This document shows, one piece after another, positions 37,285 to 45,683 of a stretch of DNA of 64,000 bases. The stretch comes from Chitinophagaceae bacterium. GTDB taxonomy: Bacteria > Bacteroidota > Bacteroidia > Chitinophagales > UBA10324. How positions within the stretch are numbered: position 1 is the first letter of the stretch; each line of letters opens with the position of its first letter. Position numbers and translations under genes: made by a program. The notes beneath the pieces are model-generated. The model did not search any database. It was given only the letters and a program-made list of their open reading frames with translations, and was not told the origin of the DNA. The DNA lies in contig JADKFU010000005.1 of the NCBI GenBank assembly GCA_016717285.1, positions 2,278,501 to 2,342,500 of the forward strand, given 5' to 3'.

Positions 37285-37965
37285 TCAGGGGGCCGTTCTA
37301 AATGGGGACATCTGCTGATGAATGCGAATGGCTTTCAACGAATAACGGATGCCTAACAACAATGAAATAAAAGCGCCGCCTGCTATCAGCGGAATGTTCT
37401 CCGCCATGATGCAGAAATCATAGGCACCATGGAGTATCACAGCAAACAATAAACCCTGCAGCTGAAGAAAAATAGCATTGTTTTTAAACTTTGCAAGTCC
37501 GACATAATAACCCATTATCACTCCGAAGGTGGCGTGAGCAGGAACAGCCGTAAACATCCGGAGCACTGCGTTTCCCATTCCATACTGACTCACATAGAAA
37601 ATATTTTCGAGTGTGGCGAAGCCCATTGCCACCATTACGGAATAAGTAATGCCGTCAAATGGTTCGTTAAAATCTCTTTTCCTGAAAGCATAGATCCGGA
37701 GCATAAAGAACTTTGAAAATTCCTCGCTCCCACCTACCACCACAAAGGTGAATAAGAAAGTTCTGAGTGTTGCATTCATTACCGGCAACTTAGAGCTACC
37801 GATATCTTCTAATAAAATGGCGGGTAAAATGGCAATCATGCCAAGGATAAATGAGAATATCAGCAATCTTCTCGGCTCACTGTCAAATTTATCTTTCCAA
37901 TAAACAAATATTGCAATGGCAAGTCCCGGCGCGATTGCCATTCCCAGTGTCAGGTACGGGATCAT
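37285..37965 (-). CDS. PrsW family intramembrane metalloprotease
   Basis: 226 residues, about seven hydrophobic spans. Conserved motifs: GGSEEFSKFF (E81, E82), FATLENIFYV, PAHATFGVIMGYYVGLA and a final HGAYDF. PrsW of Bacillus cleaves the anti-sigma factor RsiW. The adjacent ECF sigma gene makes a sigma-release role tempting, but the genes are separated by a strong terminator and no anti-sigma factor is seen, so this is only a suggestion. Confidence 0.92.
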   Translation of the reverse strand: MIPYLTLGMAIAPGLAIAIFVYWKDKFDSEPRRLLIFSFILGMIAILPAILLEDIGSSKLPVMNATLRTFLFTFVVVGGSEEFSKFFMLRIYAFRKRDFNEPFDGITYSVMVAMGFATLENIFYVSQYGMGNAVLRMFTAVPAHATFGVIMGYYVGLAKFKNNAIFLQLQGLLFAVILHGAYDFCIMAENIPLIAGGAFISLLLGIRYSLKAIRIHQQMSPFRTAP

Positions 37966-38048
37966 AAATTAATTTGTGAAAATTTAAACAGAATAAAGGG
38001 ATAATAAAAATCAACCAGATGGATTTGACGCTAATTCCGCCAGTAAAA

Positions 38049-38072
38049 AATGCCGGAAATATTTCCGGCATT
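38049..38072. terminator. Perfect 24-bp palindromic terminator
   Basis: The 24 bases form an unbroken palindrome (core GCCGGAAATATTTCCGGC). On the minus strand it is followed by TTTTTTACTG, fitting a terminator 36 bases after the sigma-factor stop. It also insulates prsW from the sigma gene. Confidence 0.85.
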
Positions 38073-38107
38073 CCTTTATTTGTTCAACTTCAGAGGATGT
38101 CAATTTA

Positions 38108-38608
38108 TCAAAAGCGTCTCAAGCGACGTTGCAGCTCTTTGCGTGCAAAGAATATTCTGCTTTTAACAGTTCCCAATGGAATGGAAAGGTGAAAGGCAAT
38201 TTCGTGGTATCTGTAGCCTTCGAAGTACATTAGGAAGGGAACACGAATGCTTTCATCAATATCAGCTAAAGCACGTTCAATCTCTGTCATTCCAAGCTTC
38301 ACCTCACCGTCATTAACAGTTGTTTTAGCGAGTGTGTTGATGTAAAACTGATTTTCAGTTTCATCCGTTACAGTCTGGCGTTTGGCCTGGCGACGATAGT
38401 TGTTGATGAAGCTATTCTTCATGATCGTGTACAACCATGCTTTCAGATTGGTATCCATCCTGAACTTATCTCTATTGAGAAGAGCGCGATACAAAGTTTC
38501 CTGAATAAGGTCCTTTGCATCTTCAATATCCTTTGTCAGGTTATAAGCGAACGAATAAAGCGACTCGGCTGCTTGTTCCACCTGTGTATCAAATTCTAAA
38601 GTTGACAT
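38108..38608 (-). CDS. ECF-type RNA polymerase sigma factor
   Basis: 166 residues. Region 2 (about 10-80: AYNLTKDIEDAKDLIQETLYRAL, LKAWLYTIMKNSFINNYRR) and region 4 (about 110-160: YFEGYRYHEIAFHLSIPLGTVKSRIFFARKEL). No anti-sigma factor gene adjoins it. It lies 577 bases downstream of a CarH-type MerR regulator on the same strand, a pairing known in Bacteroidota near carotenoid genes. Its promoter carries a TGTTTAAC inverted repeat that could be the regulator's operator. Target genes are not visible here. Confidence 0.95.
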   Translation of the reverse strand: MSTLEFDTQVEQAAESLYSFAYNLTKDIEDAKDLIQETLYRALLNRDKFRMDTNLKAWLYTIMKNSFINNYRRQAKRQTVTDETENQFYINTLAKTTVNDGEVKLGMTEIERALADIDESIRVPFLMYFEGYRYHEIAFHLSIPLGTVKSRIFFARKELQRRLRRF

Positions 38609-39185
38609 GTTGAAGAGTTGTATGTTTTAATCACTAATGAGAAGCAAAGATAAAACATTTTGTTTAACTTTTATGCTTTTTCGTTAAACATTATATTTTG
38701 ACGCTTCCAATTACACAAATAGCCGAAGAGGCTGGTACATTTTCATACTATGCGAATCACTAAAAAAACGACGTTTTTACAACCTTCCTAAAAAAACGAG
38801 AAATCCCGTTAAAACGACGTTAAAGCATTTGTTTAACATTCTGATGCTTTAATTATACAGCAAATGAGTCCTCAAACTGGCACCGCAAATGGTTTTAAAG
38901 GGTTGCTTAAATAGCATTACGAAACAATCCGGATGATATTGGAAAGCAATAATATATGGAAGGAACGCTGGTATTTAGATGTGTAACGATGATTCGCCCA
39001 TTTCAGGATGATACACCTGCCCAAATAATAAGCTATTGGTATTACATGCCTGCGGAGGCAAATGAGGCTTCAAAATTTCAATTCTTAAACTGATGCTTAT
39101 GGGTGAAAGTCGAAATGAAAGAGCGGCAGAACATTATAGGTTCAATAATGAAACCGGCGATGTGCCTGCAACCCACCACTCCTGC
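38609..39185. other. 577-bp regulatory spacer upstream of the sigma gene
   Basis: No supported gene. Besides the promoter above it holds another TTTGTTTAAC site (38828-38837) framed by the perfect inverted pair TAAAGCAT / ATGCTTTA (38821-38828, 38844-38851), and short AACGACGTT motifs near 38763-38820. This suggests a dense regulatory region. Confidence 0.55.
38645..38690 (-). promoter_or_regulatory. Sigma-factor promoter with overlapping inverted-repeat operator
   Basis: On the minus strand TATCTTTG (38652-38645) matches the -7 consensus, 37 bases before the sigma ATG. The -33 zone holds TGTTTAAC (38661-38668) and its inverse GTTAAACA (38683-38690), 14 bases apart. This is a good candidate site for the neighbouring MerR/B12 repressor. 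Confidence 0.6.
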
Positions 39186-40067
39186 CTACTGATTATCAAT
39201 AATTCCCTTTAAGTCACTGATTGCATTAATCAATTGCACATTACGAGGAGCTTTAATTGTATTTGTGCAAATAATATAGCCGGATAAAAAGATCTTGCAT
39301 TTCGGAAATAATTTAGCAAGCTTTGAAACATACCCTGAAAGTTCAACAGGTGCCGGAAAACTGGTGAAAATACTGTACACCTGATTTGGTTTAAATACAC
39401 TACTCACCTTTTCAACATCGCGCAGCGGAACATTTTGTCCGAGGTACATGATATGGTGCTGCTTTTTCCTGAGCAAATAATTGAGATACAGCAACCCCAA
39501 CTCATGTAACTCTCCTTCCGGTAAATAGAGCAATGTTTTGCTTACTGCACTGCTCCTGACCACTTCCAAGCGGTCAATTGCGACAATCAACTTTTGACGG
39601 ATGAGGTTGGATATAAAATGCTCCTGCGCAGGATTAACTGAACCGGTTTGCCACAGGATGCCAATGTTCCGCAAAAAAGGAAATACAATTTGCTCCATCG
39701 CAGCTTCAAAACCTAAATGGGCGATGTTGATGCTGATCACTCTCTCAAATTCAGATTCGTCAAGTTCTACCATTGCAAGGGTGAGCGCATCCACCTGGTT
39801 AGGAAATTCAAAATTAGTGGAGGTAATGGAACGCACTTTATCTTCAATTTCAGCCTGCTTCATTTTCGCAACCTGCGAAATTTTAAATCCGTTCCTGTTT
39901 AACAACGATATATTCAGCAGCAATGTGAGCTCATCATCATTGTACTGCCTGATGTTTGTGTCAGAACGTGTTGGCTTCAGCAGTCCATACCGTTGTTCCC
40001 AGATACGGATCGTATGTGCTTTAACACCGGACAGCGCTTCAAATTGTTTGATGTGATAGTTTGCCAT
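39186..40067 (-). CDS. MerR-family B12-binding (CarH/LitR-like) regulator
   Basis: 293 residues. N-terminal MerR helix-turn-helix (1-75: HTIRIWEQRYGLLKPTRSDTNIRQY), helical cap about 90-175, then a Rossmann-like cobalamin domain. The Wx9EH signature of CarH photoreceptors is complete (W139, E149, H150). The cobalt-ligand motif appears as ELHELG with H188. Known CarH proteins repress in the dark with adenosylcobalamin bound and release DNA in light. The half-sites TTAAACA (40080) and TTAACA (40100) upstream suggest autoregulation. No crt genes are in the window. Confidence 0.9.
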   Translation of the reverse strand: MANYHIKQFEALSGVKAHTIRIWEQRYGLLKPTRSDTNIRQYNDDELTLLLNISLLNRNGFKISQVAKMKQAEIEDKVRSITSTNFEFPNQVDALTLAMVELDESEFERVISINIAHLGFEAAMEQIVFPFLRNIGILWQTGSVNPAQEHFISNLIRQKLIVAIDRLEVVRSSAVSKTLLYLPEGELHELGLLYLNYLLRKKQHHIMYLGQNVPLRDVEKVSSVFKPNQVYSIFTSFPAPVELSGYVSKLAKLFPKCKIFLSGYIICTNTIKAPRNVQLINAISDLKGIIDNQ

Positions 40068-40346
40068 TCACGCTTTTATTTAAACAATTTTCTTTTCACT
40101 TAACATTCAACAGAGGCCTCTATGCAATATCCATTCACTTGAAAAACTTTTCGAAAGATGATGATTTATAAATTAGCCAGCGCCAAAACAGTGGTGATTG
40201 CAGTGCAACAGACTCTTATAAATGATGGGATAAACAAAGAATCAGGTAAATTGTTTACCCGGCACTTTTTTATGTACAACTAAACGGCCACCGTATGCAG
40301 ATCAATTTTCATTTCATTCACCTGCAGCTACAGCAAACCAAACGTG

Positions 40347-42431
40347 TCAATCTTTGCAGACAACTATTTTCATTGTTTGCTGCCAATTTTCGCATTCAAC
40401 TTTTAACAGGTAACTACCAGGGGCCACATTAGAAAGATCAGCAGTGGCCTTATCGTTTTCATATTGAATCTTAACAGGAAGCAGAAGGCCTGTTAAATCA
40501 ATCAGCTCGGCATGAATAATTCCCGCAGGTAAGCCCTCCAGGTTCAAAACGTCCGCGGTTGGATTCGGAAATACTTTCAGTGCTCTTTCAGAAAAATCAA
40601 CAAGAAAAATTTTTAAAGGAAGTGTGGTGAATTTTTTGATTTCACTGTTGGCAGATATCAGTATTACGTTGGTATCGCACTTGGATTGAATGTACCATTG
40701 ATAAGGAGTGTTTATTGAAAGATCATTCAACACCTTGCTGTTGCCGGATGCATTTACTGAACTCCAGCTTGAATCGTAAGCGGACTTATAAAAAACTTTA
40801 TATCCTGTTGCATTGGTAGCATTTCCCCAGGTTAACTTTGCACTCGTTTGAGTAATATTTTTTGTCTTTAATGTTTTTTCTGTTGGTCTGGCACAGGGCG
40901 TCCATTCGTAACGGTGAGCACGATAGATCACTCCTTTCTTACTTTCATTCAAAGTCATTTCCCACACAATATTACCCAGGCTATCCACTTCTGTAATATT
41001 CGGAGATCCCTCGCCCAATTCACTGCCTGCATAAATAGATCCCCAGTTAATAAGTGTATGACCGTCAAAAAGTCGTTGTACATTTCCCATCGCATATCCT
41101 TGCACGGATTCTCCATCGATGTAGGGATGCGCGTAAGACCAGATCAACGAAGCAGTTTTATTCACTTCATCAAGTTTGTATTCTTTTGCAAAAGATATCT
41201 TGACAGGATGATAGTTTCCATTATCATACATCGTTATATTGCCATTGGCAATCCGCCGCACATCGTGCTGATAGTTGAAACCAAGTGTATCATTCAGAAA
41301 AACAAATTCATTCTTAACGCCTCCTAACCGCCACATCATCTCACCGGTTTCCCTGTTAATTTTTATCGCCTGGTCAAGTTTACGGCAGGACAGTAAAATA
41401 TTACCATCAGTATCCAGATCAATAGAATTAGCATGCACATAATCTATAATACTGAAAAATAAGGCTTCGTGCAAGGCTTCCGGAATGTCAATGTAGTCCC
41501 AGCTTCTCCATTCAAATATTACATTCTTTGCTGTATCAAGCTCTTGTACAATAGCTCCTATCACTGTTGCCTGATCGCTGTAATCAGGATCGTAGACAGT
41601 CATGTCAATGGTTTGATAATCGAGACCAATCATAAATGAATGACCATCAGGACAGGCAATGAAATCATGCACATCTGTTATATAGCCGTTTCCAACTTTA
41701 TAACTATTGATCATGTTGAATGAAGAGTCCTGCATCTGGTAACTCTGCGTGGTTTCATCGTAAAATGTGATATACCCATTTCTGTTGATGTCGAAATTAA
41801 GTCCTTTCACCTGCGATTTCTTTCTGTATGGAAATTGACCATCGCTTGTCATAATTGCGACTTGTTCAATTGGCGCTCCCAACAGGCTTATCGTATGATA
41901 AAATATATCGCCCTGCGCGGGATCTGTATTCACATTAATTTTGAATGGCGGCGGTGTCAATGAGGTGTTGTCAAAACCTTCTTCTTCAACTACACCAAAA
42001 TCTTCACGCAACATTTGTTTCCTGAACATTTCAAATTGTTTGGCTGATTCATTCGATGGAGCCGGTCGTGTATGAAAATGGAAATTAAATCCTTGCAGTA
42101 TTTCGCCGGTAATCGTTAAGATTCCTTTACGCACAGCTACGGATACTTCTTCATCAAATTCGAATGCCACTAAAGGAGTAAGCAATATAGTTTTGCCATC
42201 GTCTGACAACAGACTGCTTACTATGTGTTCACCGCTTTTTGATCCGTATATCCTGAAAATATTTTGTTGCTGTATAGAAGCAGGATCAATCAATCTTCCG
42301 TCTCTCAGGATAATATTCCTGCTCGTTTGCTGAAGTATTGATCCGGGTTTGGGAGACACATAACTAAATTGCGCGATGGCAGTATAAAAAAATACAATCA
42401 ATAAAAGATGCAGGAGAATTACTTTCTTCAT
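40347..42431 (-). CDS. Arylsulfotransferase-like (ASST) T9SS cargo protein 1
   Basis: 694 residues. Signal peptide (FFYTAIAQ), an N-terminal Ig-like region, then a beta-propeller of the Arylsulfotrans_2 type (about 190-520: FDINRNGYITFYDE, IDLDTDGNILLSCR, YQHDVRRIANGNITMYDNG, HTLINWGS). A fibronectin III domain (about 525-610) and a T9SS type A C-terminal sorting domain (LKVFPNPTADVLNLEGL) follow. Classical ASST moves sulfate between phenols; whether this family keeps that activity is unproven. 56 bases after its upstream paralogue, so one operon. Confidence 0.88.
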   Translation of the reverse strand: MKKVILLHLLLIVFFYTAIAQFSYVSPKPGSILQQTSRNIILRDGRLIDPASIQQQNIFRIYGSKSGEHIVSSLLSDDGKTILLTPLVAFEFDEEVSVAVRKGILTITGEILQGFNFHFHTRPAPSNESAKQFEMFRKQMLREDFGVVEEEGFDNTSLTPPPFKINVNTDPAQGDIFYHTISLLGAPIEQVAIMTSDGQFPYRKKSQVKGLNFDINRNGYITFYDETTQSYQMQDSSFNMINSYKVGNGYITDVHDFIACPDGHSFMIGLDYQTIDMTVYDPDYSDQATVIGAIVQELDTAKNVIFEWRSWDYIDIPEALHEALFFSIIDYVHANSIDLDTDGNILLSCRKLDQAIKINRETGEMMWRLGGVKNEFVFLNDTLGFNYQHDVRRIANGNITMYDNGNYHPVKISFAKEYKLDEVNKTASLIWSYAHPYIDGESVQGYAMGNVQRLFDGHTLINWGSIYAGSELGEGSPNITEVDSLGNIVWEMTLNESKKGVIYRAHRYEWTPCARPTEKTLKTKNITQTSAKLTWGNATNATGYKVFYKSAYDSSWSSVNASGNSKVLNDLSINTPYQWYIQSKCDTNVILISANSEIKKFTTLPLKIFLVDFSERALKVFPNPTADVLNLEGLPAGIIHAELIDLTGLLLPVKIQYENDKATADLSNVAPGSYLLKVECENWQQTMKIVVCKD

Positions 42432-42487
42432 ATCCGGGATTTGAGTTAAAAGTATACAATTGATACTTTCAAAACAATCCGCCAGTA

Positions 42488-44563
42488 CTATTCTATCATC
42501 ACTTTTTGAATCACAGAAACATCGTTTACACGCATCCTGAGAAAATAAATACCGTTTGCAAACGAATGCAATGGTATTAAAAAGGTTGTATTGCCTTGCA
42601 CAACATGGAACGGTGTTGAATATATCTCTTTTCCCAGAAGATCAGATAACAGTAGTTGAACACTCACTGATCCTGTTTGCTTGAGAGAAACATTAAGATG
42701 CTCATGGGCAGGATTAGGAAATACAGAAATTACTACACCCAAACCGGTAATTTCATTCAGCGTAATGAATGTTTGCAAATCAGAAAGTGAAGATGCTTTG
42801 CTATTTCCAGTGCAAACTGTTTGAATTCGCCAATCATAGGAAGCACCTGACTTTAAGTTTTCAAATGAATAAGAAGAAGTACCTGATGGCATCTTCACGG
42901 TATCCCATTGAGTGTATCCTGATTCATGAAACAGTAACAGATAAGATCCTGCATTTTTCACTTCCTTCCAATGAATATCAGCAGCGGTTTCTGAAACCTG
43001 TGAAACCGTAAGTGAATCAGGAGCTATCAGAATGCAGGGAGTCCATTCATAGCGATGTGCGCGATAGGTTACAAAATCTATAGTATCGTTAAAATGCATT
43101 TCCCATACAATGTTGCCGATGCTGTCTATTTCCGTCATGTTCGGTGAACCTGTGCCGGGAATAATATAACCCCAGTTAATAAAGGTATTTCCGTTTGAAA
43201 GCCGTTGCGCATTACCCATTGCCCAACTCTGCAGGTTCTTGCCATTTATAAGCGGATGTTGATAGGAAAATACCAGTTTCGCCGTTTTATTGATTTCATC
43301 CACTTCATATTCTTTAAACGTTGCGACAGGCGGAGAATGATAACAACCGTTATCAAAAACAGTAAGGTGACCATTCTTCAAGCGACGGCAATCATGCTGA
43401 AAATTAAATTGCACAGGATCATTTGTAAAAGCGAATTCATTCTTACCACCTCCCATTCTCCAGATCAGGTCACCGGTTGAAGAATTAATTTTCAATATTT
43501 GGTCAAGCATGCGACATGACATAAGAATGTTTCCATCATCATCCACTTCAATGGAGTTTGGATGCACGTAGTCAATAATTTGTGTTGAAAAATAGATGTG
43601 TTTTGCATCCATAATATCAATGTGATCCCAGCTTCTCCACTCAAAAACAAGATTCTTATTTGAATCCAACTCCTGTAAAATGGCACCAATAACGCTGGCA
43701 TCGGAATGATAGTTGGGACTGTACACCGTCATATCAACAATCTGCGGATCATCAGCAATTATAAATGAATGTCCATTGGGAAGCAGAATAAAATCATGCG
43801 GATCTGTTGCATAACCATTCGCGGCAGTGTATGTATTAATAACATTATAGGAGGAATCCCAAACTTCGAAATAAGCTGAATCATAATTGAAGACAGTCAG
43901 ATAACCGTTCTTATTAATATCAAAAGTGCTGCCTTTAGCAATTGTTTGTTGCGCAAATACGGAATCGCCGTCACTCGTCATGATAGAAATAAATTTATTA
44001 GGGGAACCCTGGAAATTGAAAGTGTAGTAGAAAATATCACCTGGTGAAGGTTCTTTATTCACATCAATAGTAAATTTTGGAAAGGTTTCTGAATCCCGCA
44101 CAATGGCAGGATTATTTCGCGTGGTGCCAAAGTCATCACTCATTACTTTTTTTGCCGCAGCTTCCAGTTGCATGCTTTCCTTTATTGAATAATGCGGTTG
44201 TATAACGAATGAAAACTGGTAACCTTCCAAGTGTGTTCCTTCCATAGTTATCAGCGAATTATTTATGGTAACGTTAACACTTTCTCCTTGTGAAAATAAT
44301 TTGATGGGTTTTAACAGTAATGTTTTCTGATCATCTGCAATACTTACATTCATAAGATGCTGTCCACTCAGAGATCCGGTTACAACGTACCAATTGTCTC
44401 CGCCATATGAATCGGGCTTCAGCTTACTGGCTGCTCTAAGAATAATCGTGCGGTCAGGATGATGATATTTTGAACCGGGCACAGGAGCAACGTACACAAA
44501 CTGCGCTGATAAAGCCTGGATGAAAAGAAAGAAAGTAAAAACCGTGAACAGCAGGTGTTTCAT
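42488..44563 (-). CDS. Arylsulfotransferase-like (ASST) T9SS cargo protein 2
   Basis: 691 residues from the ATG at 44563, which exposes a signal peptide (MKHLLFTVFTFFLFIQALSAQ). The open frame extends to 44710, but that part lacks signal-peptide character. Same order as its neighbour: Ig-like start, ASST-type propeller (FDINKNGYLTVFNYD, FQHDCRRLKNGHLTVFDNG), FN3 domain and T9SS sorting tail (ISVFPNPAHEHLNVSL). Clear tandem paralogue. Probably the first gene of a two-gene operon. Confidence 0.88.
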   Translation of the reverse strand: MKHLLFTVFTFFLFIQALSAQFVYVAPVPGSKYHHPDRTIILRAASKLKPDSYGGDNWYVVTGSLSGQHLMNVSIADDQKTLLLKPIKLFSQGESVNVTINNSLITMEGTHLEGYQFSFVIQPHYSIKESMQLEAAAKKVMSDDFGTTRNNPAIVRDSETFPKFTIDVNKEPSPGDIFYYTFNFQGSPNKFISIMTSDGDSVFAQQTIAKGSTFDINKNGYLTVFNYDSAYFEVWDSSYNVINTYTAANGYATDPHDFILLPNGHSFIIADDPQIVDMTVYSPNYHSDASVIGAILQELDSNKNLVFEWRSWDHIDIMDAKHIYFSTQIIDYVHPNSIEVDDDGNILMSCRMLDQILKINSSTGDLIWRMGGGKNEFAFTNDPVQFNFQHDCRRLKNGHLTVFDNGCYHSPPVATFKEYEVDEINKTAKLVFSYQHPLINGKNLQSWAMGNAQRLSNGNTFINWGYIIPGTGSPNMTEIDSIGNIVWEMHFNDTIDFVTYRAHRYEWTPCILIAPDSLTVSQVSETAADIHWKEVKNAGSYLLLFHESGYTQWDTVKMPSGTSSYSFENLKSGASYDWRIQTVCTGNSKASSLSDLQTFITLNEITGLGVVISVFPNPAHEHLNVSLKQTGSVSVQLLLSDLLGKEIYSTPFHVVQGNTTFLIPLHSFANGIYFLRMRVNDVSVIQKVMIE

Positions 44564-44928
44564 AGCATAAAACGTATCTGGGAAAATTACCAAATAAATT
44601 TCATACGAATTATTCATGATGTTATTGCTTGCACATTTCAAGATGGCGCATTTGGAACTGAGGAAAGCAATTGGAAACGCAGATAATGCCGTATCATTTG
44701 TTTTCACCATTCGGCTGCGGGAAAAGTCGGCATAGATGCCGTATCATTTGTTTTCACCAGTCGGCTGCGGGAAAAGCTTACAGTGATGCCGTATCATTTG
44801 TTTTCACCATTCGGCTGCGGAAAAGTCTGCATAGATGCCGGACACGTTTTTTTGCGCCCTTCGGCTGCGCTCAGGGAGCAAAAAAACCGGACGTTTGGCG
44901 TAGCCGAAGCGCGTTCATTTAATATGGA
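44564..44928. other. Spacer with 50-bp tandem repeats
   Basis: No gene is supported. Plus-strand ORFs at 44671-44922 and 44783-45040 just translate the repeats and enter the hupE antisense region. The array and a hairpin are listed separately. Confidence 0.6.
44686..44880. repeat. 50-bp tandem repeat plus REP-like hairpin
   Basis: Units start at 44686, 44736 and 44786 (core ATGCCGTATCATTTGTTTTC then CGGCTGCGG), with a diverged fourth from 44835. The last unit contains GCGCCCTTCGGCTGCGCTCA (44854-44873), which continues as a palindrome to 44879 flanked by GTTTTTTTGC / GCAAAAAAAC. It belongs to the same TGAGCG-CGAAGGG family as the motif at 60026. Confidence 0.85.
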
Positions 44929-45624
44929 TCACATCCAACCCAAAGTACCTGCAAATCTTTCCACCGTCCAATACATGGCGATGATGGCAATACAAAGTGA
45001 AAGAGGAATAACAATTCTCTTCCTGTACCAGGAACGTTGACCAAACCATTTTCCGAATAAGAAATATGCAAGAAGGATAATAGTAATTTGTCCCAATTCA
45101 ACTCCGACATTAAAAGTGATGAGGCCTGTGAGAAATTCTTTTTGAGGAAGTCCCAGTCCGATCAATACGCTGGCGAATCCCATTCCATGAACCAATCCGA
45201 ACAGAAAAATAATGAGGATGCGCCACGGATGCAATTCTGAAGTGATAATATTTTCAAGCGCCACCAGCACAATCGAAAGCGCAATCACCGGTTCAATAAT
45301 TTCTGAAGGAGGAGTGATCACACCATACATGGCAAGTCCGAGTGTGATGGAATGTGCAATGGTGAATGCCGTCGCCTGCCAGATCACATTTTTAAGATTG
45401 GAGCTCAGTAAAAAAATACTGAGTATGAACAGCATGTGATCTGTACCATAAGGAATGATGTGCCGGAAACCAAGCTTCAGATAGGCAAGCCCGATGTCGC
45501 CGCGCGACATCTTGCTGAAATCATAATTCAATGTATGCGCAAATGATACAACCGTGCCTGCAATCAAAACCAGGATCGTGAGCACTGATACTCTTTTCAA
45601 AAGCATGAATCGTGATTCTTTCAT
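44929..45624 (-). CDS. HupE/UreJ family membrane protein
   Basis: 231 residues, about six or seven spans, an N-terminal hydrophobic signal-like segment and the family motif FRHIIPYGTDHMLFILSIFLL, with FTIAHSITLGLAM and FGLVHGMGFASVL further on. Conserved His and Asp within spans suggest metal transport: HupE homologues move nickel or cobalt in hydrogenase and urease systems. No such enzyme is seen here. It follows the TPR gene after 59 bases on the same strand, so probably co-transcribed. Confidence 0.9.
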   Translation of the reverse strand: MKESRFMLLKRVSVLTILVLIAGTVVSFAHTLNYDFSKMSRGDIGLAYLKLGFRHIIPYGTDHMLFILSIFLLSSNLKNVIWQATAFTIAHSITLGLAMYGVITPPSEIIEPVIALSIVLVALENIITSELHPWRILIIFLFGLVHGMGFASVLIGLGLPQKEFLTGLITFNVGVELGQITIILLAYFLFGKWFGQRSWYRKRIVIPLSLCIAIIAMYWTVERFAGTLGWM

Positions 45625-45647
45625 CTGGCTTTATGAGGTGATTGTCG

Positions 45648-45670
45648 CTTTTTGAAATGGCTTCAAAAAG
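45648..45670. repeat. Inverted repeat in the TPR-HupE spacer
   Basis: Arms CTTTTTGAA and TTCAAAAAG pair perfectly across 5 bases. Low GC and no U-tract on the minus strand, so it looks more like an RNA-processing or operator site than a terminator. Confidence 0.5.
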
Positions 45671-45683
45671 AAGATGAAATTAA

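Noticed and set aside
37285..38608. PrsW and sigma factor as one sigma-activation operon
   Set aside because: A strong 24-bp palindromic terminator lies between them and no anti-sigma gene is present; the link stays speculative.
44671..45040. Small plus-strand ORFs over the 50-bp repeats
   Set aside because: The predicted proteins are translations of the tandem array (repeated HLFSPFGCGK) and overlap the 3' end of hupE antisense; no start site or conserved character.
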